A stretch of 64,000 nucleotides of DNA from Macrosoma leucophasiata (Eukaryota > Arthropoda > Insecta > Lepidoptera > Hedylidae), in contig JAWQUS010000010.1 of NCBI GenBank assembly GCA_036365455.1, positions 22,120,501 through 22,184,500 on the forward strand. The letters are read 5' to 3'. Below are positions 21,420-33,400 of this stretch, one piece after another (within the stretch, counting starts at the first letter, position 1; every line of letters begins with the position of its first letter). The notes under the pieces were generated by a model. The model was not told the DNA's origin. It worked only from the letters and a program-made list of their open reading frames with translations, and did not search any database. The position numbers and the translations under genes were made by a program.

Positions 21420-24400
21420 CTGCAACAGAAACATGTTACGTTATTATATTTTTCTATGAGAGCTTGTAGACGGAAGGAATATGGTTTGGATTAGCGATTA
21501 CTTTAATTAATTGATCATCTTCATCACATCAGCCATAGGACGTCCACTGCTGAACATAGGCCTCCCCCGATGACCTTCATGCCGACCGATCGGAAGCGAC
21601 GTGCGTCCAGCGGGTACCTGCAGCCTTCACTAGGTCGTCGGTCCATCTCGCTTGTCCCACACTGCGCTTGCCGCGATACGTGGTCTCCACTCGAGAACCT
21701 TTCTGCCCCAGCGGCTATCGGTTCTCCGAGCTATGTGCCCTGCCTATTGTCACTTCAGCTTTGAAATCTGCTTGGCTATGTCAGCAACTTTCGTTCGCCT
21801 CCGGATCTCCTCATTTCTGATTCGATCCAGTAGGGAATCGCCGAGCCCTTTCTATTGACCGCGGAGTGCCTTGGAGCTCTCGTACGAGTTACATAGTGAG
21901 AGACCACGTCTCGGCACCGTAGATCATCACCGGTAAAACGCACCGATTAGAAGACTTTCGTCTTCAAGGACTGCGGGTTGTTTACGAGAAAACGCTCCTT
22001 AACTTCCCGAACGCTGCCCAGTCGAGTTCGAATTGATCATCGATTCCAATTTCAACGTTGAAACTAAAATCTTGAAAAAGAGTCGGTAAAATAATGCAGA
22101 CGACGAGTCTCACTTCACCGGACAATCGGCGAGGGCAGAGGGCGCGGTGGACCTCGCGGATAGAGTACACTTACATGTCGCGACTCGTCGAGTCGGGCTG
22201 CGATCGTAACGTAGCTCGTAGCTAAATAGGACGCGTGCGGTGCGAGGAGTGTCCGGGCGAGCAAAGCGGCGATGAGCGTGAAGCGACACAACTGTATCGC
22301 CACAGTGCGATCACAGGTTTTTTTTTTTTTTTGAGGTCGGGCTTTATGTTGGCTGCCTGTCTCGAGACGGCACTAGTCTACTTCACCGGGCAATGGGCGA
22401 GCGCAGAAGGCGCTCCAGCCTAAGCAAAAAAAGTTAGCGCAACTGCCTAAGGGTGACCCATGCGGGTCCGTGTCTCGGCTTAGGGCGTTGCGGAGGGACA
22501 TATGAGACATATGCGATTATGGGCGGTGCAACTTTCGCTCTACTCCATTCGGTTGGTGATAACCGGAATGTCATCGGCCTCGCGGGGCCGGAGATAGGGT
22601 CGGGATCAGGGGCGGGCGCGGCGCGAAACGCGTCGGCGCGTTGTATTGTTGGCGGTTTGTGCAGTGTGATTCTGTAAATGATCGTTCATAGCGGCGATGG
22701 CCAACGTGGTCTCATCGTCCGGATCTTTTAAGACGCGCTTTGGACGTCTCCTTTTGGCGCGATCAAAAGGAGTGTGCGATCACAGGGGCGTCGTAAGGAG
22801 CCTATATACTCACACGTTGCAGCTTGTTCAGTTTGTGCGGCGGCGGGGCGGCGCTGGGCGCGTCGGGCAGGCGCAGCGCGGCGCGCAGCGGGCCGCAGTG
22901 CGGCGCGAGCGGCAGCAGCGCGGCGCCGAGCGCGGCGGCCAGCGCGTCGTAGGCGGCGCGCGCGCCCCACGTGCCGCACCACACCGTCTCCGCGCCCACG
23001 CGCACGCGCACCTCGCCCACGGCGCCCTCCTGCGACGCCACACACAAATTCTGAGACTATCGTCCGTAGTAGAAAGAAAGAAAACGTCTATTCGGACGGC
23101 ACGGGGACGTGACGATGCAAAATTTCCATAAGTGTACAATTAAACGAGAAAGAAAAACGGTCGACTCGAAATTACGAGTAGAATAAACGCAAAAGGTTTT
23201 GTTTAGTCCTATCTTGCCGTTTGAAAAAGAGAATAATGAAAATTCTGTAGATACCTATTTTAATTATTAAGTATTTTTGGACCATTGTTTATTTTATTTT
23301 TGTTTACTTTGACATATCAACCAACGTATCGGTTGTTATTCGTTTTAATTTTATATTTGTTTCGAGTTAAAGTTTGAAAAAAACATGCTCTAGTCTCCAA
23401 AAGTTCCAGAGGGCGACCGGCGACTCACCTCGAAGTACTTGAGTATGTCGCGGAAGGTGGCCCGCTGCAACTTGCGGTCGCGCTTGGCGCGGTACTTGTG
23501 AGAGTCGCGCGCCAGCCGCTCCAGCCGCTCCAGCAGCACGCGCGCCGTGCCCGCCTCCAGCACCTCGCTATCGCCGTCGCCGTCGTCGTCCGCCGTCACC
23601 GCCTCGTGGGCCATCGCCACCGCCGCGCCCGCAGACATCCGCACCTGATACATGGATACAACATTAATTAAATACACGAAATGTTTATTTCGTACATTTG
23701 TTATACGTAAAGATTCAAACTAACTAACGACTCACCTCCAGGCTGCAGGCCTCCAGCAGGTCGGCGAGCGCGCGAGGAGGGCGGCGGGCGGGGGGCGGGG
23801 GACTCACCTCCAGGCTGCAGGCCTCCAGCAGGTCGGCGAGCGCGCGAGGAGGGCGGCGCGCGGGGGCGGCGGGGGACTCACCTCCAGGCTGCAGGCCTCC
23901 AGCAGGTCGGCGAGCGCGCGGAAGCCGGGCGGCTGGCGCGCGAGGAGGGCGGCGCGCGGGGGGCGGGGGACTCACCTCCAGGCTGCAGGCCTCCAGCAGG
24001 TCGGCGAGCGCGCGGAAGCCGGGCGGCTGGCACGCGAGGAGGGCGGCGCGCGGGGGGCGGGGGACTCACCTCCAGGCTGCAGGCCTCCAGCAGGTCGGCG
24101 AGCGCGCGGAAGCCGGGCGGCTGGCGCACGAGGAGGGCGGCGGGCGGGGGGCGGGGGACTCACCTCCAGGCTGCAGGCCTCCAGCAGGTCGGCGAGCGCG
24201 CGAGGAGGGCGGCGCGCGGGGGGCGGGGGACTCACCTCCAGGCTGCAGGCCTCCAGCAGGTCGGCGAGCGCGCGGAAGCCGGGCGGCTGGCGCGCGAGGA
24301 GGGCGGCGGGCGGGGGGCGGGGGACTCACCTCCAGGCTGCAGGCCTCCAGCAGGTCGGCGAGCGCGCGGAAGCCGGGCGGCTGGCGCGCGAGGAGGGCGG

Positions 24401-27400
24401 CGGGCGGGGGGCGGGGGACTCACCTCCAGGCTGCAGGCCTCCAGCAGGTCGGCGAGCGCGCGGAAGCCGGGCGGCTGGCGCGCGAGGAGGGCGGCGGGCG
24501 GGGGGCGGGGGACTCACCTCCAGGCTGCAGGCCTCCAGCAGGTCGGCGAGCGCGCGGAAGCCGGGCGGCTGGCGCGCGAGGAGGGCGGCGGGCGGGGGGC
24601 GGGGGACTCACCTCCAGGCTGCAGGCCTCCAGCAGGTCGGCGAGCGCGCGGAAGCCGGGCGGCTGGCGCGCGAGGAGGGCGGCGGGCGGGGGGCGGGGGA
24701 CTCACCTCCAGGCTGCAGGCCTCCAGCAGGTCGGCGAGCGCGCGGAAGCCGGGCGGCTGGCGCGCGAGGAGGGCGGCGGGCGGGGGGCGGGGGACTCACC
24801 TCCAGGCTGCAGGCCTCCAGCAGGTCGGCGAGCGCGCGGAAGCCGGGCGGCTGGCGCGCGAGGAGGGCGGCGGGCGGGGGGCGGGGGACTCACCTCCAGG
24901 CTGCAGGCCTCCAGCAGGTCGGCGAGCGCGCGGAAGCCGGGCGGCTGGCGCGCGAGGAGGGCGGCGGGCGGGGGGCGGGGGACTCACCTCCAGGCTGCAG
25001 GCCTCCAGCAGGTCGGCGAGCGCGCGGAAGCCGGGCGGCTGGCGCGCGAGGAGGGCGCGTGCGTGCAGCGGCTCCAGCAGGCCCAGCAGCAGCGCCCAGC
25101 CCTCCAGCGCCGCCGCGTGCCAGGCGCCCTCCTCCACCGCCGCGCCGGAGACCTTCACCGTGCCGTCGCCCTGGACACGACACACGTATTCATTTAGTTT
25201 AGGGGCTGACGGCGCTTCAGTTCCGCTGGTGGTGCGGATCATAAGCGACGGTGACCGCTCTCCGTCGGGTGACACTTTCGCTTGTCTGTTGTTTATTTTG
25301 ATGAAAACATACGCCTAGACTAAACTTGAACTGCATTTTACCCGGTAAACGATATCACAGGTTAAAAAGTGCAGCTCACTTCGATTCGAATTAATCGAGC
25401 TCGAACGACCGAGTTGGCTAAGTTTATGTTTTAAATGTAACTGGCAAATCATAACTGTTTCCGAATATGTTTAAATCTATTTATTAACATCCTATCCCTT
25501 CGGCAAATATGAGCGTCAAATTACATTGTTTGTGCCAAAGTATGTAGATGTTAATTCTGAAACAAGTGAAAATTTGTTTCTATCTATACAAATAAAAATG
25601 AATTACCGAAATGTTTTTCAGCACATATATTTCAAACGACTGCACCAAATTGGATACTATTACATCTTTTTTCATAAAAAAACATTTTAAAATCTCCGAT
25701 GGCGGTACGAACTTTACCGATCAAACTAGTTTATGATAAAGCGAATAAATCGCAGCACATTTGTATCATCAACTCGTTAGCAAATCGAATAACTGCAAGA
25801 AAAAACTAAACCTACATTAATTATTGAGGGCGGACAATAAAACCGATCATAATCTAAAAACCAAACATGCAACATACTACTACTACAAGTACAAGGTTAT
25901 TGCAAAATATTGTATAGAGAAGTGGAACAAAAGATGTTATTTGCACAAGACGTTGACTCGCACGGAGGTGGTCATAAATCATTGAACTCCTGTTTGACCT
26001 TGTCAGCGTGATTCACGAGTCTATTATCGCGTGTGCGAATTTTCGCTTTAATAAAGTCGAAAATGGTGATCTCAGAATCTCAGCATTCTGACCATACTAA
26101 GAAAATCAAGAAATATATTTCTGGTTTTGAGTGCTCAACAAAAGGAGAAAGAATTTTCTGACTAACTGATACCTTTCAATTTATTTATATCTCATAATAT
26201 AAATTTGAAACTATTGAATTTGTAAAAGATACGCTTTACCTAATGTGGAACACGATAGTGCTGACCGCTACCATTTAGCGGCAAGTATATTAGGTAATGC
26301 GGTAGGGCCTGGGCCCGCGAGCTCCGTCACTGAAGCTCTGCCACCAGTAAATGGTATATTATTATATGCCAGGCTTGCTATATTCAATACACATTGCCTT
26401 AAGGGGTTAAGTAGCCTGGAAGACCATGGCAAAACGGAGCTCATCATATATTTGTCAAAATTTGAGCGATCTAGCAGATACTCGCTGTACTTGGTCGACA
26501 AGATCAAGAGTAATTGTAGAGGAGACAAGCATTGCTGTGCTTATTAATATTGCATCAGTGATTATACTACTAGAACGGTTTTGAATACAACATTCGCTAT
26601 TGGTACGGGTAGCGAGCGAAACTTGCTTGATTTTTGCTCGTTAGTTATTTCTGCGTTGCGAACGGTCTAACCTTGGATAATTTAAAAACTTAATATTTTA
26701 TGTACATAAGAATGGTGGGCTGTTGTGCTATGTATGACTGTATGGTGATAGAACTTTAATGAACGAGCTCGAAGGCGTGAACACCTCCATATCATCTACT
26801 TTACCTACCAGTAAATGATAACTCCATGTCCACCATTACCATGTTCTGGTAAGGTGGTAGTATACAGTGGTAGAGCTTCAGTGGCCAAGCTCCAGGGCGA
26901 GCGATCACCACCGCATTTCGCAATTTACATGTCACTAAATGGTACCTATTTTAAGCGATAACAGTATGTAAGCAATGTGGGTATCAATGTCAAAGTTCCT
27001 TGAGGTGATAATTACGAAAATGATATCTCCCTTAAAATCGAAGATTGCGGAGATAATTATTTTTCGAAAATATGATATGGATTTCAATTTTACGGTATCT
27101 TGAGGTAAAAATTTTTCAAATTCAAGATAGCGGACAGATTATTTATTTTTTCTATGGGTCTTAATTTTACAGTTTCTTGGGAGTTCTGATTACGAAAATG
27201 GCATCTATTTGCAGATCCAAGATAGCTGACAGTTTTTTTTTAAATATGACATGGGTATCAATTTCGAGGTTTCTTGGGGTGCTGATTACGCAAATGGGAT
27301 CATTTTTCAAATCCAAGATGGCGGACAAATAATTTCTTCCAAATTGTGATATGAGTGTCAATTTCGAGGTTTCTTGGGGTGCTGATTACTAAAATGATCT

Positions 27401-30400
27401 GAAAAATATATCATTTTCGTGATTAGTACCCCAAGAAACCTAAAAATTGATACCTATATCATATTTTGAAAAGAACATGTGACCGCCATCTTGGATCAGC
27501 ACCCCAAAAAACCTCTAAATTGACACCCATATCACAATTTGAAAAAATGTTTTGTCCGCCATCTTGGATCTGAAAAGTTATTTCGACATTTTATTAATTT
27601 TCATTAATTACACCAAAATAAATAAAACTCTTAATTAAAACTGTGAGTAATTTAAAGCCTTTTCTTTTGCAATAAAAACGAAGCAAAAAGACTGTGCCGT
27701 TCTGGAGAACATTTGCATTTTAAGACAAAAAAGGGGGCATTTTGAAAAGGTTTTTTCTAAAAGGGGGTTAGCAAATTTAACATTCTGTTCAATTAAAAGT
27801 ATTCATTGAGTCCTTGTCTGTCGTTGTGTATTTTTATATTGCGGATTCAATTATCAGTTTTTTCTAGAATTTGACTTAAATCATGTACGAATTTAGGCAA
27901 TTCACCCTACTTAAGGCCTTAAGTTTTTCCTCAACAAAACCGAACAACGTCAAAAAGAACGACTGAACAGTTTCATCACAAATGGGTGGGTAATGAGTTA
28001 ATGAGCAATAGGTATCCTGTGTAACAACTGTGACACTGTTGCCAATACATGTCAATGTCACACGGAGCAATAGTCGCGTGCTCGCGGTTATTTTTATCGA
28101 ACTTATTTCGGCCAGGTCTTGGTCACGATATTTTTAGGATAGCAACAAGCAAAGCGTTCAAGGTGGCGTCAAAAGGCAAAATGTGAATCAGTTAGTACTA
28201 ACATTAGACAAATTACATCACAATCGAAGTTCCGCGATAAAAACTTATATTACGCCCCCAATAACATAACTTTTCCTCTACAATTTTTTGTTATTATAGT
28301 AGAAGCTCTTTATTCGCGGGGTATACGTTCCGTAAATATGCCGCGAATACAGAAATCGTGAATATGGAATGGTCATTTATATATAGAATTATAGGGGATA
28401 CGTTCCTAGGCGCTTAAATAAAAAAAAGCAAACATAAAAAATCTGTTAGTTTCTGACCATACATGATAAGTTACATAATATCTTCCGGTTTAGGCAATGG
28501 TCCAAGTTTATTAACATACTTAAAAAACACCGACCGCGGCGAAGGCGACTTCACCTCAAAAGAACCGTCGAACGAAACAAACAACGTCGTTAGCTTTTGT
28601 AAACACAATCTAGGCGTAGTTGTAATAAAGTCTATTTTATTTATCTCTTGACGCCTTGACAACAAATACAGAATGCTTTTTATTTAGGTACGCGAATAGA
28701 AAAAATAAATAAAGAAATCTTAAGCCGCGAATATAGGACTTGAGTCGCATTTTTTCAATCTGCGAATAGTGTAAACGCGAATGAAGGAAGCGCGAATAAA
28801 GTGGAGATTTATAACATAAAATTTTGGATATAGACGAGTGCTTCGTTTTAACATATGGGGTGTATCTCAACAAATTTGACCTGTCTCTATATTTATAAAT
28901 TTCAAATGTTAAATGTGATCGATCGAAGTTCCCATTCAAAATGGAATGAAAGTGAATTTGGAAGTGAAATAAGCTCATAGCAGCTTATTGAAATATTTGA
29001 ACAGATGCCATATGGACGCAGACCTATACAGACAGCTGAGATTTGTTGTTCTTCTTCTTCTTTCTTCAACAAGCTGTATGGTGTATGGTATGCCTAAATC
29101 TGATAATCTATACCAGTGATTCCCAAAGTGGTCCATATGGACCCCCTGGAGTCCATGGGACTCGATGGGGGTCTACGTAGGCGTGAATAAAATTTGGAAA
29201 TATGGGAATGTGATATAAATGTAGCAAAGAGGGGGTCCACGGAAACTAGAAAAAAATTGAAAGGGGTCTACAAGAAAAAATAGTTTGGGAACCTCTGATC
29301 TATACTAATATTATAAAGCTGAATAGTTTGTTTGTTTGCTTGAACATGCTCATCTCAGAAAATACTGGTCCGATTTGAAAAATTCTTTCAGTGTAAGAAA
29401 GCCCATAATAAAATATCGAGGAATGCTATAGGCTATATAACATCACGCTAAGATGAATAAGAGAGGGTACGTAATATTGTAAAGCGCGAAACCGGGGCGG
29501 GCCGCTAGTAAATTATATTTTTGAGAGGATAATGGGATGTAGAGTGAATTTATTTCACTTTAGGTTATGTTAGTTCTATGTATGGAATTGTCTGAGGCAT
29601 CAATAGTGTTTTAATGTGTGGTGCCAGGCTGTAGAAATTCACTGCTTTCCAACAATTTCGACGATCATAAGATTTCGATCTAAATTTTCACCTTTCATGG
29701 TCATCTCTCCGGGGCCATGGCAACAGTTTTATTTCAACGAGTTGATTTTAATTATGAAAATATTTTTATTTGTCGACATGGCAGAGCTATATCTGTTGCT
29801 CCAGATTCCAGATAACGGTGACGTAAACAAAAGCTGTGATAGTGTGGTACCTTGAGGTAGCTGCCGCTGAAGATGGTCTCGAACATGCGCATGACCTCGA
29901 GGATCTCCGTGAGGTCATCCTCCAGCAGGTAACACAGCACGCTCAGCGACGAGCAGCACTGCAATAACAATTTTCTTTTTATAATGGCAATATCTACCAA
30001 CTACAGGGTAATTTTGCCACAATTTGATGATTGGAAAGGCACTAGTAGAATAAAGATCCCCGGTAAGTGGATAAAACAGTAAGTATTTGGTTATGTCTCG
30101 AAGATTAGGAAAGAAAAATGTGTGCACATACATTGACTTTATTATTGTGCCCGCGTATCGTGGAATAGAATAACAGTGCGTAAACACGGTTCAAGTTGTC
30201 TCCAAAACTTCGTTGTAAATTTTCTGGTAAAGTAGCCACTGCTTTACTCGAATACTGAGTGTGACTCATTTGACTGACATAATAAATAATTTACTGATTG
30301 ATGCTGACTTTTATATGAATACGAAATATAGTTTTATTTGATACTGGCTCGGTAGCCTAGTGGTAGCAGGCCACTACTACTACGCTGAGGTCCTGGGTTT

Positions 30401-33400
30401 GATTCCAGAGATAATGGTAATAAAGTCCTTTATTTCTGGTTTAAATGCGTAAATGCGTACTATAGACTCGATGACTATCTAAAGGATAGAGATGCCTGGA
30501 CAAATGCTGGTCTAGCTCGACAAGACTAAACAATAATTTTGTGAAATTAATGTGCATTGTACTTGATATTGTAAAACATAGTTATAAGTGTCATATTGTG
30601 AAAATAGTTTTAAGGAACATATTTTGAAAAGACCCTACTGAGTTTTGTTTTGGCAGGTTTTTTCTCAGTAATGTGGGCTTTGGAACTCTGCCAGTGAATG
30701 ACAAAGAATGTCCCATATTTTTTTGTTTTGTCTTATTTTGCCGTTTGTAAAAGAAAGTATGGAACATTCTGTTGATACCTATTTTTATCATTAAGTATTT
30801 TTGGACTATTATTTATTTTATTTTGTTAACTTTGACATATTAATCAATGTATCAGTTGTTATTCGCTTTAATTTTATATTTGTAATTTGACCTATCACAA
30901 GCAAATTCTATTATTTCCAAGTGATTAAATGAATTTTTGAGTTGGAGTTTGAGTTTAATTGGGATTTTTCTATTTTCTGAAAATTTCCCAGTACCTCGAA
31001 GTTTGGTAATTTGCCCGGGGATGTCAACAGGCTCGCCACCTGTTACATGGGCCAAAAACGTAACCGGCGAATCGTGGGTGTTTGCATGTATGCTTGAATG
31101 CATGCATTTACCTCTGCCTACCCCTTCGGGGATTACAGGCGTGAAGTGACGTTACGTTGACACTGGCAATAAGCTTCACAACAGTGCCATTACATTAGAA
31201 ATATTAAAAAAAAAACATGAGCACCTCAGAGCGCGTCTCGAGCGAGGCGGACTTGTCGATGGCGGCGGCGGCCAGCGCCGGCCGCACCTCGCGCACGTAC
31301 TCCTCCCCGCCCTCCTCGCCGATCTAAGGGATCATATATTCATCGGTTACCAACATGTTCTCATACAGGATACATACTTGATATCGAACGTCCATGTATC
31401 TATTGTCTATAGTACATTTTTTTTAGCGTTAGACAGAAGGAAAACTTAGAAGCAGGTATCACAAAACTTTTTGTCTATGATATGACAGCAAAATTGTCCT
31501 TGTGTACAATCCGACTTTATTAAAAATACCATGTTGTGCGTCGTGCATGCGTGATAAACGTATTCCTTTTAATTTGTTGTCATTATATCGTATTCCGTTC
31601 GTTTTGTGTTCTTGACTACTTCTTTTGGTCTTTTATAGGAGACGTTTTAGAAAACGCATAAGTTTAATTAAATACAAAATAAATATGTTAACTGTTATGT
31701 AATTCGAAAAAAGTATTGTTTAAAACCTAATATTTGAAAATAATACAGTATTGTATAGGTTCCATTAGTTTTCGGAATGAAGATCGACATTTTTGAACTT
31801 TACTAAAACTTACCTAAAAAACACCTAAATTCCTTCTGTCTTAAGCCTAAAAACAATGTACTATATATATTGACAACTATGCATCAACGATGCACTACAC
31901 TTAAATAAAGTTAGTAACTCTAAGAGGTCCCCGTGTGTCCAAACCGTACATACCTGCAGAGCCACCAAAGGCGCCACAGCCGCGGCAGCGCGTTTCTCGC
32001 CATCCTTGCCACGACGCAGAGCTCTAGTGATGTGGTCGGCCAGAGTGACTCGGTGGCCGCCGAGCAGTGGCGCCAGGTACCGGCGCTGGAGCACGCCGCG
32101 CAACGCCACCAGCGCCGCGGCGCGCGCCGCGTTCGCGCGTGCATTCAACGAGTCGATGATCTCCAGAACCTTCTCTTCGAATTTCTCTTGGTTTTCGTTT
32201 TCTATGATATTTTTTAATTTAAATTAAATGATGTCGTAATTAGTTATAACGTCAGTCAGCTTTCTAGGAGGGCCATCTTGGTATGTTTGATGTCTGAATT
32301 TTATTACGTAGAAATCGGTCATGGTTACGGGTTTTAGGCCCATAGCACACGGCGTATTTTAAACGCGCAGGCGACGCACGTACTAGGATCGCGCGTCTTC
32401 GGCGCCGTACACGCTGATTGCTGCGTTTGTATTGATGATAAAATCGCGCGGATTAAGCGCGTATACGCGCATTTGAAGCGATACATACAACTTAGATAGA
32501 ACAAAGACTCTTTTTGGCACATGTTTATTAACAACATGTAAATTATTAAACTCCTATAAGCACTCGAAGATTTCGACTGGAAATAACAAAAACATATTTT
32601 AATATAAACCAGTTGGTCTAGTTTTTTAGCTAGGATACTCTAATCCCAAACCTAATAACCACAGAATCTCAAATTAGTCACGTCTGCAATAAAGAAAATG
32701 GACAATATAAAAACCTTCCATGCGCCTATAAACGTCCGACGAGTTCGTAATACAAATATTTGCGAGTCCTAATCAAACATACGAGGCAATCGTTAATGAC
32801 GTCACTAGTCTGTTACCTTGAGACCGTTCCTAGACGAACTCTTTAGTACATCATAAGAGCATTAACACGAATTCGATCCTAATAAGTAATTTATAGGAAA
32901 AACCACAAGCCATAATATGGTTTTAATTGACGTGTCTAACAATGACTTTGTATCTATAGATAGGCTTAAATACCTACATTTTTATCATGCTTTTGTGCCC
33001 TTGACATTGATTGAGATTGATACAATAATTTAAACACTTTGACAAGAATCGGCAAACAATGTTATTATGTCATTGATTAGCTAGAATTTCGATAAGAAAC
33101 TCCGGGTTTTGCCGTCCAGTATTCTGCACCGGATTGGAGTAAAATCATTATCGTTTTCACAAATTTTATGATTTTATTGGTGGCAGAACTAATTGGGTTG
33201 AAACATAGAGCAACGCGGCACCACCGGTCACGGCGGACCGGAGTGGGAGTAGCCATAGCGTGTATTACCGATGCAAAACAGTCTGTCATTTTTTGCGGGG
33301 GGAAATGCGTGCGACACACACGCACACTACAAAAATCGTCTATTACTACGAAACTCACACATTGATTTTAACAAAATACAGAAACAATTTCACGCACACA

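Noticed and set aside
22697..23139. Several Arg/Ala-rich ORFs on both strands
   Set aside because: GC-rich shadows of IFRD exon 8; only the - strand frame with EGAVGEVRVRVG matches the family and the splice phases.
23724..25183. Series of about 63-97-aa - strand ORFs starting MSPPPP
   Set aside because: They start at CTG/GTG-type codons in the intronic part of each unit and read through the donor. Real coding here is only exon 6 (24988-25170).
31933..32217. + strand ORF MCPNRTYLQ...
   Set aside because: Antisense shadow of IFRD exon 3.
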